Positions 47,208 through 59,116 of a DNA stretch of 64,000 bases are shown here, one piece after another; within the stretch, counting starts at the first letter, position 1; each line of letters starts with the position of its first letter. Origin of the DNA: Tamarix chinensis (taxonomy: Eukaryota > Streptophyta > Magnoliopsida > Caryophyllales > Tamaricaceae); NCBI GenBank assembly GCA_030549775.1, contig CM060175.1, positions 41,149,915 to 41,213,914 of the forward strand, given 5' to 3'. Under the pieces are notes generated by a model, which saw only the letters and a list, made by a program, of their open reading frames with translations, had not been told where the DNA came from and did not search any database. A program made the translations under genes and the position numbers.

Positions 47208-49066
47208 ATAATAATAATAATAATAACATATTAATATTAATAATAAAGGTAATAACAAGAATAAGAATAAAAATGATAAAATCAAAATAAAAATATAATA
47301 GGGCTTTGGATTTCAATATAAATAATAATAAAAACATTAATAATAGTATATTTTGAATAAATGAAATAAAATAGATTAAGGCTTGAATAAATTGTGAAAA
47401 AGGGTTGAGGGGGTTTAGGGTTCAACCTTAGGCTGGTGGTGACTGGCGGCACCGACGATGGTGCACGCCGGTGGTGGCAGTGGATGGAAAAAGAGAAGAA
47501 AAGTGACAAAGTTAAATGCTGGGAAAAAGAGAAAGAGAAAGAGGGTGGATGTAAGGGTGGTTATGGTTGCCTGGAAGGAGAGGAACATAATGAAGGTGGT
47601 AGCTCACAGCGGCGGCGGCGGTGGACGAATGAGGAAGAAGAAGAAAAAGAGAGAAGGAGAGGGAGGAAGAGGAAAAGAAAGGTAGGAGAAGGTAGAGGGT
47701 AGCCTGCAGAATAGATTGGAAGGTGAAAGGGGCAGTGATAGCGGTGGAAGAGGTGGCGGACAGCGGCGCGAAGGGTGGCAGCGATGGAAGAAAGGGTTAA
47801 TCATGGAGCAAACTTTGCATAGCTGGGGTGGCTTATGTGGGAAGAATCAATGGATGAGGGAGGTTTAGGTAGTTAGAGGGCAGTGTAAGGAGTACTCAAG
47901 TGGCCAGAATGGGCAATGGTGTTGACCGGAGGTGGCGGAAATGGCGTCTGAAGGAGCGGCGGCGACAAGGTCGGGAAATTATGTGTTGCGGGATAAAGTC
48001 CCGAGATCGAGCTAATGAGGGGTATTTATAGATCTTAGAGGAGAGGGTAGGGTTTTGGGGGTTGGCTAGGGGTAATGTAGGTACGGTTCCGGTCACCAGC
48101 GGTAACAAAAGCAGGCAAAATTCAAATGGGGGCAAGTGCACGAAAAGGAAGGGAGGTGGGTTGGGTAAATGTGGTTGCCGAAATAGAGGGAAGAGAAAGA
48201 GAGGAAAACGGCCGATCAAAGGGGCCAGATCGGCTGCAAAAAACCAGGGCGAGGCAGAGTAGTTACAGGTCGTTGGCGTTAGGGTAGGAGGAAGGAAGAA
48301 AAAGAAAGAAAAAGGCGGCTGGACCGGGCAGCCGAGAAAGAAAAGAAAGAAAATAAGAGGGAGATTGGCCGAGCGACGCAAGTTAAATTTTTTTAACCAA
48401 AACGCGGTGTTCCGGGGAAATAAGGGAGGAGAAGTGTCATTTCGATATGGGCCACACTAAAGGAAGAAAAGAAGGTAACGGGTCATGGCAGGAGGAAAGA
48501 AAGAAAAGGAAGAATGGGCCGCGACTAGGCCCAAGTCGGAAAGAAGAGGAAAAGAAAAGGAAAAAGGAAGAAAAGAAAGAAAAGAAAGAAAAAGGAAGAA
48601 AGAAAAAGGAAAAAGGGAAAAAGGGAAAAGAGAAAAATAGGTAGGTTGGGTATTTAAAATAATTTGAATATTTTGGATATTTAAAAATAATAATATATAA
48701 ATAAAATAATATTAAATTTCCTTTTTAGGCTAATTTAGGGTGTTTGAAAGGTTTTTCATAAATTCCATTTTAATTAGCAAATCACTCTAATTTTCTCTAA
48801 TTAAATTATTTATAACATTCCTATTAATTTGGCCCTATTTATTCTCTCTTATTTAAATAAAATAATTTATTTAATTAATTTCCAAAATAAAATTCTTAAT
48901 TAGCTCAAATACCCAAATTTCTCCTAGTTAAAATACTTATAAATTTCTTCTTGATATGTCCTAATTAATTTCCTTTTATTTTAATAAAAATAATTTATTT
49001 AATTAATTTTCTAATAAAATCTTATTTAACTATAATTTTTAAAATTAGAATTTTCTTGGCATTTCA
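46190..49066 (-). mobile_element. G: LTR-like stretch in reverse orientation (probable solo or truncated LTR)
   Basis: Read on the minus strand it begins TGAAATGCCAAG (49066). It passes an AT-rich start, a strongly pyrimidine-rich zone (about 48640-47430) and an AT-rich zone with AAT runs, and ends near GGGTGTTAC at about 46190. This order matches the LTR plan of elements A and H. There are no primer site or protein domains. Target duplications could not be confirmed, so the ends are approximate. The open frames over the GA-rich zone (47436-48644) are low-complexity. Confidence 0.5.
46430..47260. repeat. AAT-rich zone with long (AAT)n and (AGT)n runs
   Basis: Most of this zone is built from AAT/TAA words. 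The purest runs are (AAT)n at 46983-47055 and (AGT)n at 47172-47207, the latter grading into AAT again. Frames over it encode poly-Asn and are not genes. Confidence 0.93.
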
Positions 49067-49273
49067 CTATTGGCTTACAACCCTCCTCCATTAGAATTTT
49101 ATCCATGCATATAGATGGACTAATTCCTTTTAAGTCATGAGACATGCTTCTAAGGGGTCATCTAATCTATTCATGTAAAATTACTCACTAATACACTCAT
49201 CAATAGAATCAATGTATAAGCAAGTATCTTCATCATGAGGGCATTTCATGCCATCAAATACATTAAAAATAAT

Positions 49274-49681
49274 TTATCTATCATTAATCCTCAAAATTAG
49301 TTTACCCTCATGAACATCAATAAGAGTTTTACCTATGGCCAAAAATGGTCTCCCTAGAATTAGAGGTACCTCATGGTCCTTTTCCATCTCTAGAACAACA
49401 AAGTCCACAATAAAGATGAATTTGTCCACTTTTACCAACACCTCTTCAATAAGATCACCTGAGTACTTGACTGATCGATCTGCCAGTTGGAGAGATATGG
49501 TTGTGCCCTTTGCTTCACCTAATCCAAGCATCCTAGAAATGTAAAAGGGCATGAGTTTAATGCTTGCATCAAGATCACAAAGAACCTTTTCAAAATGTAA
49601 ACTACTAATATTGTAAGGAATAGTAAAACTCCCTAAATCTTTTAGTTTTAGCAGTAGTTTTTTTAGAGCACAAAATAACAC
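49274..49681 (-). pseudogene. element F aspartic protease (Athila type)
   Basis: The open frame reads LKLKDLGSFTIPYNISSLHF, then CDLDASIKLMPFYISRMLGL, then LQLADRSVKYSGDLIEEVLV and PLILGRPFLAIGKTLIDVHE. This order is diagnostic for Athila/Tat gag-protease. The catalytic triplet, usually D-x-G-A in this group, reads DLDA. It is otherwise intact for about 135 residues. Confidence 0.85.
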
Positions 49682-51480
49682 TCCTCATTAAGTCTAACCA
49701 TCTCGCAATCCTCTAGTTTCCTTTTGTTAGCTAAAATTTCCTTTAAAAATTTATCATAATTAGACATTTGGGTTAAAGCATCAGCAAATGGAATATTTAT
49801 TTCAAGAAACTTAGAAAATTGTGTATCTAAAATTTGTTGTTTTAACCCTCAGGGAAATGGGATGCAAGGTTGATAAGGTTTTACCTCATGATGTGAATCC
49901 TCGCTTGGTGTGGGGTCATCTCTTACCTCCTTTTGAGAATTAGAAATTTCTATAAGTTTCTCATCAACTACCTTTTTCTTACCATTTTCTTCCAAGCTCG
50001 GAGATGGTATATCAAACAACTATTTACCACTCCTCAAAGTGATTGCTTTTTCATCCTCTCGTAGGTTTCTTTCTATATTTCTAGGTAAGGTTCTGTGGTA
50101 TCTTTTAGAGATCATATTTGCCAACTTTCCTACTTTACCTCCAAGTTCTTCAAAGAAGCCTACTGATTTTGCATTTCAGTTTCTTGATTTTGGAATCTAG
50201 ACTCGCTTTGGTTTATGAACTTAGTAAGCAATTATTCCAAACTTGGTTTTAGTTTATGGGTCATGGTTTGGTACCCTAGAGGTGGTCTTACTTAACTTGG
50301 AGCCTAATTTGGGTTTTAATTTTTCCACAAAAATTTGGGTGATTCCTCTAACTAGGATTGTAGGTGTTTGAGTATAGAGTGTTGTTGGACCTACCAAAAT
50401 TTGAAACAAAATCAGCCTGCTCAGATGACTATACAAAAGGGTTACCCATATTGCACTCAGTGCTAGTGTAAGGTCCACCTCATAAGTCACATCTTACAAT
50501 TGGGACCTGCATAGTAAAAGCACTCAAGTTAGCCACTTATTCACTTAAAGCATCCAACTGAGCTAAAAGAGTAGTGACAACATTGACAGAATGGATGCCC
50601 ACACTCCTACTAGGTAATCTCTTAACATGCCACTGATTACTATTAGCTGCTAACCCCTCAATAAAATCATAGGCATCATCTAGAGTCTTGTTCATGATTA
50701 TCCCACCTTTAGCTGCATCAGGCATGGAATGATTAGTAGAAAACAAACCATTATAAAAAGTATAAACCTACAGCCAACAGGTAGACCATGGTGAGGACAT
50801 TTTCTCAGTATTTCTTTAAATCGTTCCCACACTTCATATAACGATTCCTGATCATACTGCACAAAATTAGTATTATCATTTTTCGTCTTAGTAGTTTTTT
50901 ATGGTGGAAAAAATTTAGCAAGAAATTGCCGAGCCATATCGTTCCACGTAGTAATTTATCCCATCACAAAGATTATCCCTAAGAGGGAAGGGGAATAGCC
51001 TAAGCCTTATGGCATCATCAGAAACCCAATTTTGCCTAAAAATATCACAAATCTCAAGGAAATTAGCAATATGAGCATTTGGGTTATCGTTTGGCAATCC
51101 TCCAAATTAAATTGTTGTTTGAATCATCTGAATAATGGCTAGTTTAATTTCAAAGTTGTGTGCTTGCATAATTAGTTGTCTGATGGTGGAACCTGTACCA
51201 TCTAGATTTAGGGTGGCGTAGTCTTTAAGAGATCTACCCACTAGAGCATGTACTTGCACCTGAAGTGGTATATGTGGAAGAACTAGATTGTGTTGTAAAT
51301 TTAGATTCAACACTTGTGGAGGACGTATGTCTTGTGGATTAAGAGCTTGTTGGTTTCTATTGTTTTCCATGCTTTCAGCACGTCTATCCAATCTATGCAA
51401 CCTATGGAAAGTCCTCTCAATCTCTATATCAAATGGCTCTAGCTCACTCCCACAAGAGCGGGTTATGCACTAGAGATCCT
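49682..51480 (-). pseudogene. element F gag (Athila type, decayed)
   Basis: Minus strand from about 51460: CGSELEPFDIEIERTFHRLH, HRLDRRAESMENNRN, then MPNDNPNAHIANFLEICDIF (51097), VSDDAIRLRLFPFPLRDN, STNHSMPDAAKGGIIMNKTL (50746) and DDAYDFIEGLAANSNQWH. These are conserved Athila gag blocks. A zinc-binding or linker region with many stops occupies 50490-49690. Confidence 0.82.
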
Positions 51481-51618
51481 GTATAAAGTCAAAAAGCCAT
51501 TCAAATAAACTTTAGAAAGATTAGAAATAAAATCAAATAAAAATAAAATAAAATAAATAGAAATAAAAATTTCTAAAGGAAAGAAAATCTCTCAATTCCC
51601 AAGATCATTTGTTACCTA

Positions 51619-51637
51619 GTCCACGACAATAGAGTCA
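51619..51637 (-). other. element F primer binding site (decayed tRNA-Asp type)
   Basis: On the minus strand TGACTCTATTGTCGTGGAC lies just inside the LTR and aligns with the Athila tRNA-Asp site TGGCGCCGTTGCCGGGGAC. Most of the differences change or destroy CG dinucleotides. Confidence 0.68.
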
Positions 51638-51642
51638 AAAAC

Positions 51643-52200
51643 TTGATGACTTCTAACCGCAAGTGCACGGTGGTGGAGTAGTATGTAACGTCGATCCCAT
51701 AAGGAATAGGGAGTGAGCAGTGGAATAGTGAAAATATCCCCTATGACTAGACTAATGATGTATATCTCTAAATGTAAAGAAGATGTGCAAACTAAATCCA
51801 ACTATAATATAAGAACAAGTGAAATTCAGTTAGATAAAAGGCTAAGGTTTCAGTCAATCTCCTCAACCCCAATGTGATTGAATATTAACCCCAAATCCCA
51901 AATCAAAGCACTTTGTCATGAATGCCAACCAAAGTATGTAGTGTAATGCTCTCTCGAGCCACTACACCCTGTTGTCTATTAAGACTCATTTATCTTTAGT
52001 ATGAATACAAAAATAGACAATGCATTATTATGTATCATATTCCCTTTCTTTAGTTGTAGAAGCCAACCAACATCTCTCGACTTTGTGGTTTGATTTCTAG
52101 TCATACTAATAGAGCCTACTCTGACTAATTCTGAGTAATTTATATTGTAACCTAATCCTAAACTTGAAGAATAAATATTTCTTCTATACCCTAATTCTCT
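51643..52200 (-). repeat. element F 5' LTR, 3' portion
   Basis: It begins (plus sense) TGATGACTTCTAACCGCAAG, with GTGCACGG and GGAGTAGTATGTAACGTCG next. The layout matches, in reverse complement, the end of the solo LTR at 4951-6371. The distal end is not visible; LTR H seems to start near 52200. Confidence 0.62.
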
Positions 52201-52539
52201 AACTCTAGAATTTAACATATTTCCAAATTATCAATAATTACTCTACCCTATTATCGTAACCTAAATTACATTAATCTTGTTTTAACAAAAAAACTAGAAA
52301 TACTAAACCCTATTATTTTCCCTCCTTTTCTTTTTCTCTCTTCCCTCTTGGCTAATCCCTCTCATCCATTTTCTCCCTTCTCCTACGCGGAACATTGTCC
52401 ACAGATAATGCTTACACGTCCCACATTCTACCACCTACATGACCATCCCATAAACTCCTACCTCCTACACATAAGAGTTGGGGTTTAGAATTTTTCTCAT
52501 CTCCCTCGCTATCTCTGAAGGATATATATATAAATGATA

Positions 52540-52578
<39 letters not shown>

Positions 52579-55004
52579 GTTTTCTGCAATAAAACCACCA
52601 TCTTCTTCCCTCCTTCACCACCTCTTTTCTGTCTCCAAAATAACCCAAAATCACCCCCATCGTTGAGTACACTAAGGCATGAAAACAAGCACCATCCACC
52701 TTTGCTATTTCCTCCCCCTAGAACCATCCACCTTCGCTACAATGTATCCCCAAGCACCGGCTAAAACCAATGATCCTACTCCATTCATTCAACCATTTCC
52801 ACCACAACAGCCCCCACCTTCGGCTAACTCCACCACTCCCATTTTTCTTGCTTTCCTTTCCTTGCTGCAATATTTTCCCCAATAGCCTAAAATTTTCCCA
52901 TTCAACATCTTTGGCTGAATTTCCCCCACCTTCCCTTCAGCAACATGGTCAAAGCTTCCCCCCTTCACTTTGGCAACTTTGGCTGAAGCCTCCTCCTCTA
53001 CTTTCCTCTCCTTAGTTATGCAAATTCTTCACAAATAATACCCTTATTTGGTTAGGTTTTCTTCCTCCCTTTTACCCTTCTATTTCCTTAATAATTTCCT
53101 TACTTAGTTGTTGTAATCCTAATGATGTTTTATTATGTTTTTCTTAGGTGTTTTTTCCATATTCCCGGAAAAGGAAAAATAGATTTTGCAAGCTTAGAGA
53201 CCGAATATGATATGTAAGGATACTTATCATAATCTAGGGTTTTGATTACTATACATGCATTTATATTATACAAAGTTATTGTGATTATGTAAAATAATAC
53301 ATAATTGTTGATACTATGACATTTGGTTGGTATTATATAATGGGAAAAGAGTAAGTAGAGTTCATGCGATATTATTATTTTATGTGGAAAAAAAATTTGG
53401 TGTGAAATATGATTTTATCATAGGTTTTATTTAGGGTATGATGAATATAAAATGACTTTGGAAAGGTATTTGGAGAAAATATGGATTTTGGGAATGATAT
53501 TAATAAACACAAAAGGTTTGCATGAAATAAGGGTTATATTACCGATAAGGAAATTTGGTCAACATGGGTTAAATATGAGAATCATATTATTCTAAGGTGT
53601 TACATCATCCAGAATGTTCTAAGTAATCTATATGAAGTTTTTGAAGTTGTTGTGAAGGAATTAAGTTTAAATAAGTATGAAATTTGGTGGATTTAGGAAT
53701 AATAACCTTAAATCAAATATGCCATTATCACATGTGCAAAACGATAGAGTTACGGTGGAGTTAAATGACAAAAATTGAATATGTTGCTAATATCAGTGTT
53801 TTGGGAAGTTATATTAAATCTGGTAAGTATTTGAGCTCTACATGATAGGTTATGATAGAATTGTGAAACTAGGGTTTATAAGTCTAGGAATAGAACTTTT
53901 AAGATATGGTAATTATTGCATTTGTAAAAAGTGGAATTTATACCTTAAATTTTGGATATGTTATTAATAATAATAATTGAGGAATAAATACTAAATTTAG
54001 TGGGTAAATGATCAATATAGAAGAAGTTATGCCTAAATTGTGAAATTAGGATTTCAAAAATAAGGATCTTAAGTGTAGAGAATGCCTTATGACCTAGGGG
54101 ACGTACTGACCTGTTTTTAATGTGTTCTATACTTGTAAATCAATCATGAATGAGACTTTAATCATTTAGAGTGAAGGGTCATGTGAGTCGGGCCAAGGTG
54201 ATGTTTTTATATCCATTCCACTAGATGATAATAGTGGTTCGGGAGCGTTTTGCCCTAAGAAGGTGATGTTTTTAGATATATTCCATTAGATGATAATAGT
54301 GGCCCAAGCGTGTTATCCCTGAGAAGGTATTTCATTCTGTTCTATCGGATTAAGAATAATGGGGTCATTGAAATCAACATAAATAAAAGAATAAAAGTGG
54401 TTGTAGCTAATAAATAGGTCTTGATTAGGATTTACCATATTGGACCTTTTGTAAATTGTATGCACACTTATCACCTATTATGAACGAATGATTTTTATTT
54501 ATATCCCTGAATCAATAGTATTGTTACCTTAATTAGTACATAGCATATAAATCATCCTTTTATGGGTCTTGATCATTCCCACAAGTAGAAAATCCTAATG
54601 CTTTTGTCCAAGTCTTTGATGACCAGTTAGATTATTTTGCTTCTTTTGATGCATTATGTGGGGAGGAATGGATTTAATTTATATTGGGTGATTGTGCGAA
54701 AAGTTATGTTATTCAGATAATTTTTTTACCTAAATAATTTTTAAACTCTTTGATCTATGGTATCCCTTTATTTGTATTCTATTATCATAATTTAATGTTA
54801 ATCTCCAAACTCATATCTATATTTATAAAAGCTTCTCTCATTACTAATGATCTTGTTTACTATAAATGGTGTTAGCCTTGTGATTGATGTAAGGGTGGTT
54901 TGGCAAACCAGACTTATGTAAATTACAGAAGTAACACCCAGATTTTTATTATATGCGTCCTTTGTAAATTGAAATTTTTTAGTAGTAAAAATTAGGGTAT
55001 TATA
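52201..55004 (+). mobile_element. H: Tekay-like LTR, forward, solo or truncated
   Basis: It shows the same plan as the LTRs of element A: a pyrimidine-rich zone (52310-53120, with a CT microsatellite), a region around 53160-53260 resembling the A segment near 16160-16260, a GAATAGTGG/TCGGGAG module (54180-54370), and the end TTAGTAGTAAAAATTAGGGT. No primer site follows, only a copia fragment, so no internal region belongs to it on this side. The left boundary is approximate. Small open frames inside (52534-53015) are low-complexity Pro/Ser/Phe frames. Confidence 0.68.
52543..52575. repeat. (CT)n microsatellite
   Basis: A pure CT run in the pyrimidine zone of LTR H, just downstream of GATATATATATAAATG, a possible LTR promoter. 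Confidence 0.95.
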
Positions 55005-55563
55005 CCCATAGCATATCACATTTTACTGCTAACTCTTCGACTTAGATTTGAACTTCTTATGATCACCAAACCCCTGCTCCTACATCCTCCCCTCGGATAC
55101 CAATCCCTCACTATGAGTCCTTGCAAATACCATTGGCATTCAATTAACTATCAATCAACTCTTGTTGTAGCAACGTAGATTTTACATCCTCAAAGACTAA
55201 CTCATTCTTCCCTTACAAAGTAGTATCATAAAAATGCTTAATGCTAGTAGGTAAAGAACATAACAACATAATAACCAAAACTTCATCATCTAATTTAACA
55301 TTTATATTATGTATATTCATAACTATAGAGTCAAATTCATCAAAGTGACTTTCTAAAGATTATACCTCATCTAATTTTAGTACATGAAGCTGACTCTTCA
55401 ATAGTAGACGATTTGTTTTTGTCATATACAATGACTCATGCTTCAACCACAAGACAACCGCTGTTATTTCCTTTGCCACTTCCCGTAACACCTTGTTATA
55501 TAAATACAATTGTATGGTAGAGAGGGAGTTTGTATCTAATTCTTCAAATCTATAATCCGTCAT
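55005..55563 (-). pseudogene. J: Ty1/copia gag fragment
   Basis: On the minus strand the frame 55563-55360 (MTDYRFEELDTNSLSTIQLY and onward, with TKTNRLLLKSQLHVLKLDE) is followed by SLESHFDEFDSIVMNIHNIN, then VKLDDEVLVIMLLCSLPTS, and an LVFEDVKSTLLQQEL segment (about 55190). These are the UBN2/gag blocks of plant copia elements. The rest of gag and all of pol are missing at the H boundary. Confidence 0.82.
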
Positions 55564-55745
55564 TGATTATATCTTGCTCAAATTACCAGATAATGCTTTC
55601 TCTAATCTATTAAGAATTAGAATCATCCGCATCTTCAATTCCCATTATCCAAAATTGACGGATCAATTAAACTTCTCAATGTTGAATCTTATACCCATTT
55701 CAATTACTAGATCTCTTCCACAACATAGCTCTAATAATAAATTAT
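55564..55745 (-). other. J copia leader with primer binding site remnant
   Basis: The minus strand contains TTATTAGAGCTATGTTGTGG (near 55722-55741), a decayed form of the copia Met-tRNA site (TGGTATCAGAGC) with its usual neighbour. The remaining bases are the short leader before gag. Confidence 0.65.
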
Positions 55746-56233
55746 TGCAAATTAACTTGGATTGAAAAAATCCAAAACAAAAACTAGAATTAACAAGATT
55801 ATGAAAAACTGAAAATTAAATCACAAAACAAAATAATTGAAGAAAAAGTAGATATCTTTCTTTGTGCTCTTGTATAATTCCAAGATGATTAAATTAATCA
55901 ATAAATCAATTATAAAAATATACAATTTTCTTTTAATGGAGAATTCTATGAAGAATAAGAAAAATTTGGGTTGCATGACTCAACAACTAGGGTTGCATTA
56001 TGTCTCCTTTTATAGAAAATAAAACATTACTGGGTAAAATAAAATGTTTTGAAGATAAAAAAACATAGTTTATTTTTAAGAAATACGAGACTCCCATGTT
56101 TATTTATTTACTCTTAACCTTTTCCCAAAAACGCATCAAAGTTTTTAGTGAGAAACCCGTTCTAGGTTTATAAACATGAGACCCTCCCATGTTTCTCACA
56201 TAATTCACATTCTATAGTTAAACTTCTTCAACA
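55746..56233 (-). repeat. J copia 5' LTR
   Basis: Read on the minus strand it starts TGTTGAAGAAG, a common copia LTR start, and ends TTAATTTGCA just before the primer site. The length is about 490 bp. No 3' LTR is present. Confidence 0.65.
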
Positions 56234-57555
56234 GTTGCATGAATCAGCACAATGTTATGCTATGCTATGCTTCAAATACCCAAATAAAATTTGAAATAAT
56301 ATTTGAGGGAGATATACTAATTTAGTGGATAAAATAATAATAGAGAAGAAATTATGCGGAGAATGAGACATTAGGAGTTCTGGGAGATATATGGATTTTA
56401 ACCTTTGAGAACGACCTTGTTATCTATGTGATTTTTCTTTACCTGGTTTAATTTTTTTTGTACCTATAAAATCAATCATGAATAAGCATCTAATCATTTA
56501 AAGTGAAAGATTATGTAATTTTTGCTAAGGTGCTTTATGAGTCTGTTCTATTAGACGATAATAGTTGATTGGGAGCGTTTTGCCGTGAGAGGTGCTTTAA
56601 TCCATTCCATGGGATTAAGAATAATGGGATCATAAAATCAACTTAAATGATAATATGATTTAAAATAAGTAAATAATGGATAAAATATTAATGATTTAAA
56701 GTAGAAGAGTACATGAGTTAAAACAGAGATATTGGGTCCGTTCCACAAGATGATGATAGTAGCTCAAGTGTGTTGCTCTTGAGAGGTGCTTCAGACTATT
56801 CCATTAGTTTAAGAATAGTGGATCAAGTGCCTTGAGAGGTGTTGTGTCTGTTCCACCAGACGATAATAATCAATTAGATATGTTGTCCCTAAGAGTTGAT
56901 TTAGATTATTACACTAGTTTTAAAATTGTGGGGTTCCTAAACTTAGTATAAATAAAAGAATGGAATTTATCATATCTACTAATGAGGATTGGATCAGTAA
57001 TCTTCTTATATTATTTTATGTATATCTCATATGTATTTACATTCTATTGTGAGTTCATGTAATTATTTTTATTCCATACTCGAATATATTACACCTTACT
57101 GACCATCATTTTTATGGTTATTACTCATTCCGACGAGCAGATAACCTTAATGTCTATGCGTAGGTCAATGAGGATCCGGTGGACGATTTTGTTGCCTATA
57201 ATGCTTTGTATAGGGTAGAGTGATTTACTATAATAGAATTTTAGGCATAGAGTCATGTTATCCAAATAGTAGTCTATACGAATATCTTTTTGGACTCTTA
57301 GATCCACGGTATCCTTTTTGTATGTATTTTGAATACTATACTTAAAGTTAATTTCGAGCTTATATTTTATGCTTATAAAAATTCTATCATTTTTTATTTA
57401 GCATGGTTTATATTTAAATCGTTTTGGCTTGTGATTGACATAATAATGATAAGGTAAGTTAAAATTTTATTAATTATGACAGTAATACTTAATTATTTTG
57501 GTATTATGATTCCGCTAAAAATATAATTTTTGAATAAAAAATTTAAAACTTTACA
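56234..57555 (+). mobile_element. I: Tekay-like LTR, 5'-truncated, forward
   Basis: From about 56280 it parallels LTR H from about 53960 (ACTAATTTAGTGGATAAA versus ACTAAATTTAGTGGGTAAA). It carries degenerate GATAATAGT/GGGAGCGTTTTGCC modules (56510-56950), then the CTCATTCCGACGAGCAGATAA block and GACGATTTTGTTGCCTATAA, also found in LTR A. It ends in ACTTTACA. The pyrimidine-rich first half is missing. Confidence 0.68.
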
Positions 57556-57769
57556 TAGATCATCGATATTTATTTTCCAACCAATAGAGAGTTCTTTAGA
57601 CTAATGTCCACGATACTAAATAAGACAAACCACCTCATCTACTTTATGTATCTTAAATTCCATCATTTGGACTCTTTATCCATTTTTACTAATCTAATCT
57701 TGTTTAATTTATCATTTTTTGTGTGTTGTTGTTGTTATTATTTATTGTTTGTGCTATAATTAATATATC

Positions 57770-57805
<36 letters not shown>

Positions 57806-59116
57806 TGCTATCATTATTTTTATTTTTATATTTATTTTTATATAAATTCTACTATTATCTATATCATAATTTAAGCTTTGTTCTCTTTAAGTTATTTTCA
57901 TTTATATGATTAGAACGAATTTGATTTTAAATTCACAATAAATTATTATTTCTATTTTAAGATTATCAATATCATTATTATTGTTATTTTTCTTATTAGT
58001 ATAACTATTATTTTTATCCTTACCATCATTTTTACAACAACAACAACAACAATAATTATTATCAACATCATCATCAAAGTTTTAGTGGACGTACATGATA
58101 AGCTATACAATTAAACACAAGAGAATGTATATTTAATAAGTAATAAAAGTGAGCCAAAAAATAAAATGCATGCATTATACATTCAAATATAGCTTATAAG
58201 ATATTTTTGCGATGCTAAATTATAAAAAAAATATATACAATAAGTGTGATTATAATTTAATTATTTTAGTTTTAAATTATACTGATTATAAATATAATTA
58301 TACTATTTGATTATAATAATTGTATTTTTCATTTATAAATTTATTATTATTAAAAATATTTTTATTACAATAAATGTAATGATAAAACATTAACTCCAAC
58401 AAAAATAAATATCAATCCAAACTAAAATAAGTATTATATAAAACTTAATTAGACATCAAATTAAAAAATATATATATATATATATATACCTATCAAAAGT
58501 TCAATAAATATTAATCCAAAAAAAAAATATCAACCAATGTATATATAAAAATAATATGCCAGGGGTCTTTTTTTTCCTACCTAAACATATTAATTTATAC
58601 TCGAAATGCACGTTATAAGTTTACACCGATGATATAACAGAATAATTGAAACTAGAGCCGCAAAATAACCCTATCCGGGCTACCAATAAACAGAGACAAC
58701 CATTCGAACTTCAGTATAGGAGACGACTACTGATAAAATATGAGCATTAATATTTACTAAATATGTCAAAATTTTGTACTTTAACAAAATAATCCAACTA
58801 GGCCGAAAATAAGTTCTAGATCTGAGTGATGAACTAAATTTTTTAATGAACCGAAGTTATGAACTAAATCTATAAATAAGTCCAGTCCGGCCCGACTTTC
58901 TTAAAGTCAGATTTAACTTAATTAATTAACAAAATAAATAAATCAAATACGAAACTAGATTATGTCCTAATTTTTAAAGATAATCAATAAACGAGTTTAC
59001 TGCTTTTACTCCAACAAAAAGAATTAAACTCTTCTCTGTTCAGCAAAAGATCCTGGCCCATATTTTTTTTACCCCACCCAACCCAACCCATATATCGATG
59101 TGCCAATCCACTCCTA
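57556..59116. other. AT-rich intergenic DNA
   Basis: No gene supported. It contains (TTA)n at 57771-57806, (ACA)n at 58034-58052 and (TA)n at 58470-58488. The last few hundred bases should include the 3' UTR of the MAPKK gene, which reads leftward. Confidence 0.65.
57771..57806. repeat. (TTA)n microsatellite
   Basis: About twelve uninterrupted TTA units in intergenic DNA. Confidence 0.95.

Larger units (their letters stand above)
49067..51642 (-). mobile_element. F: Athila-type Ty3/gypsy fragment (gag and protease)
   Basis: The minus strand carries leader, primer site, gag and protease of an Athila element, then stops near 49070 where G begins. RT, RNase H and integrase are absent. Past the protease the codons FNVFDGMKCPHDEDTCL and MNRLDDPLEACL (about 49258-49120) are still recognisable as the Athila segment before RT. 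Confidence 0.85.

Noticed and set aside
47436..48644. Several plus- and minus-strand frames rich in Lys/Glu/Gly or Pro/Phe
   Set aside because: The sequence is a purine-rich low-complexity belt. Frames overlap on both strands with no conserved motif, and they fit an LTR-like region.
52534..53015. Overlapping Pro/Ser/Thr-rich frames that look like secreted or cell-wall peptides
   Set aside because: Their bias follows from the pyrimidine-rich LTR H, and equivalent zones in the A LTRs give similar frames.
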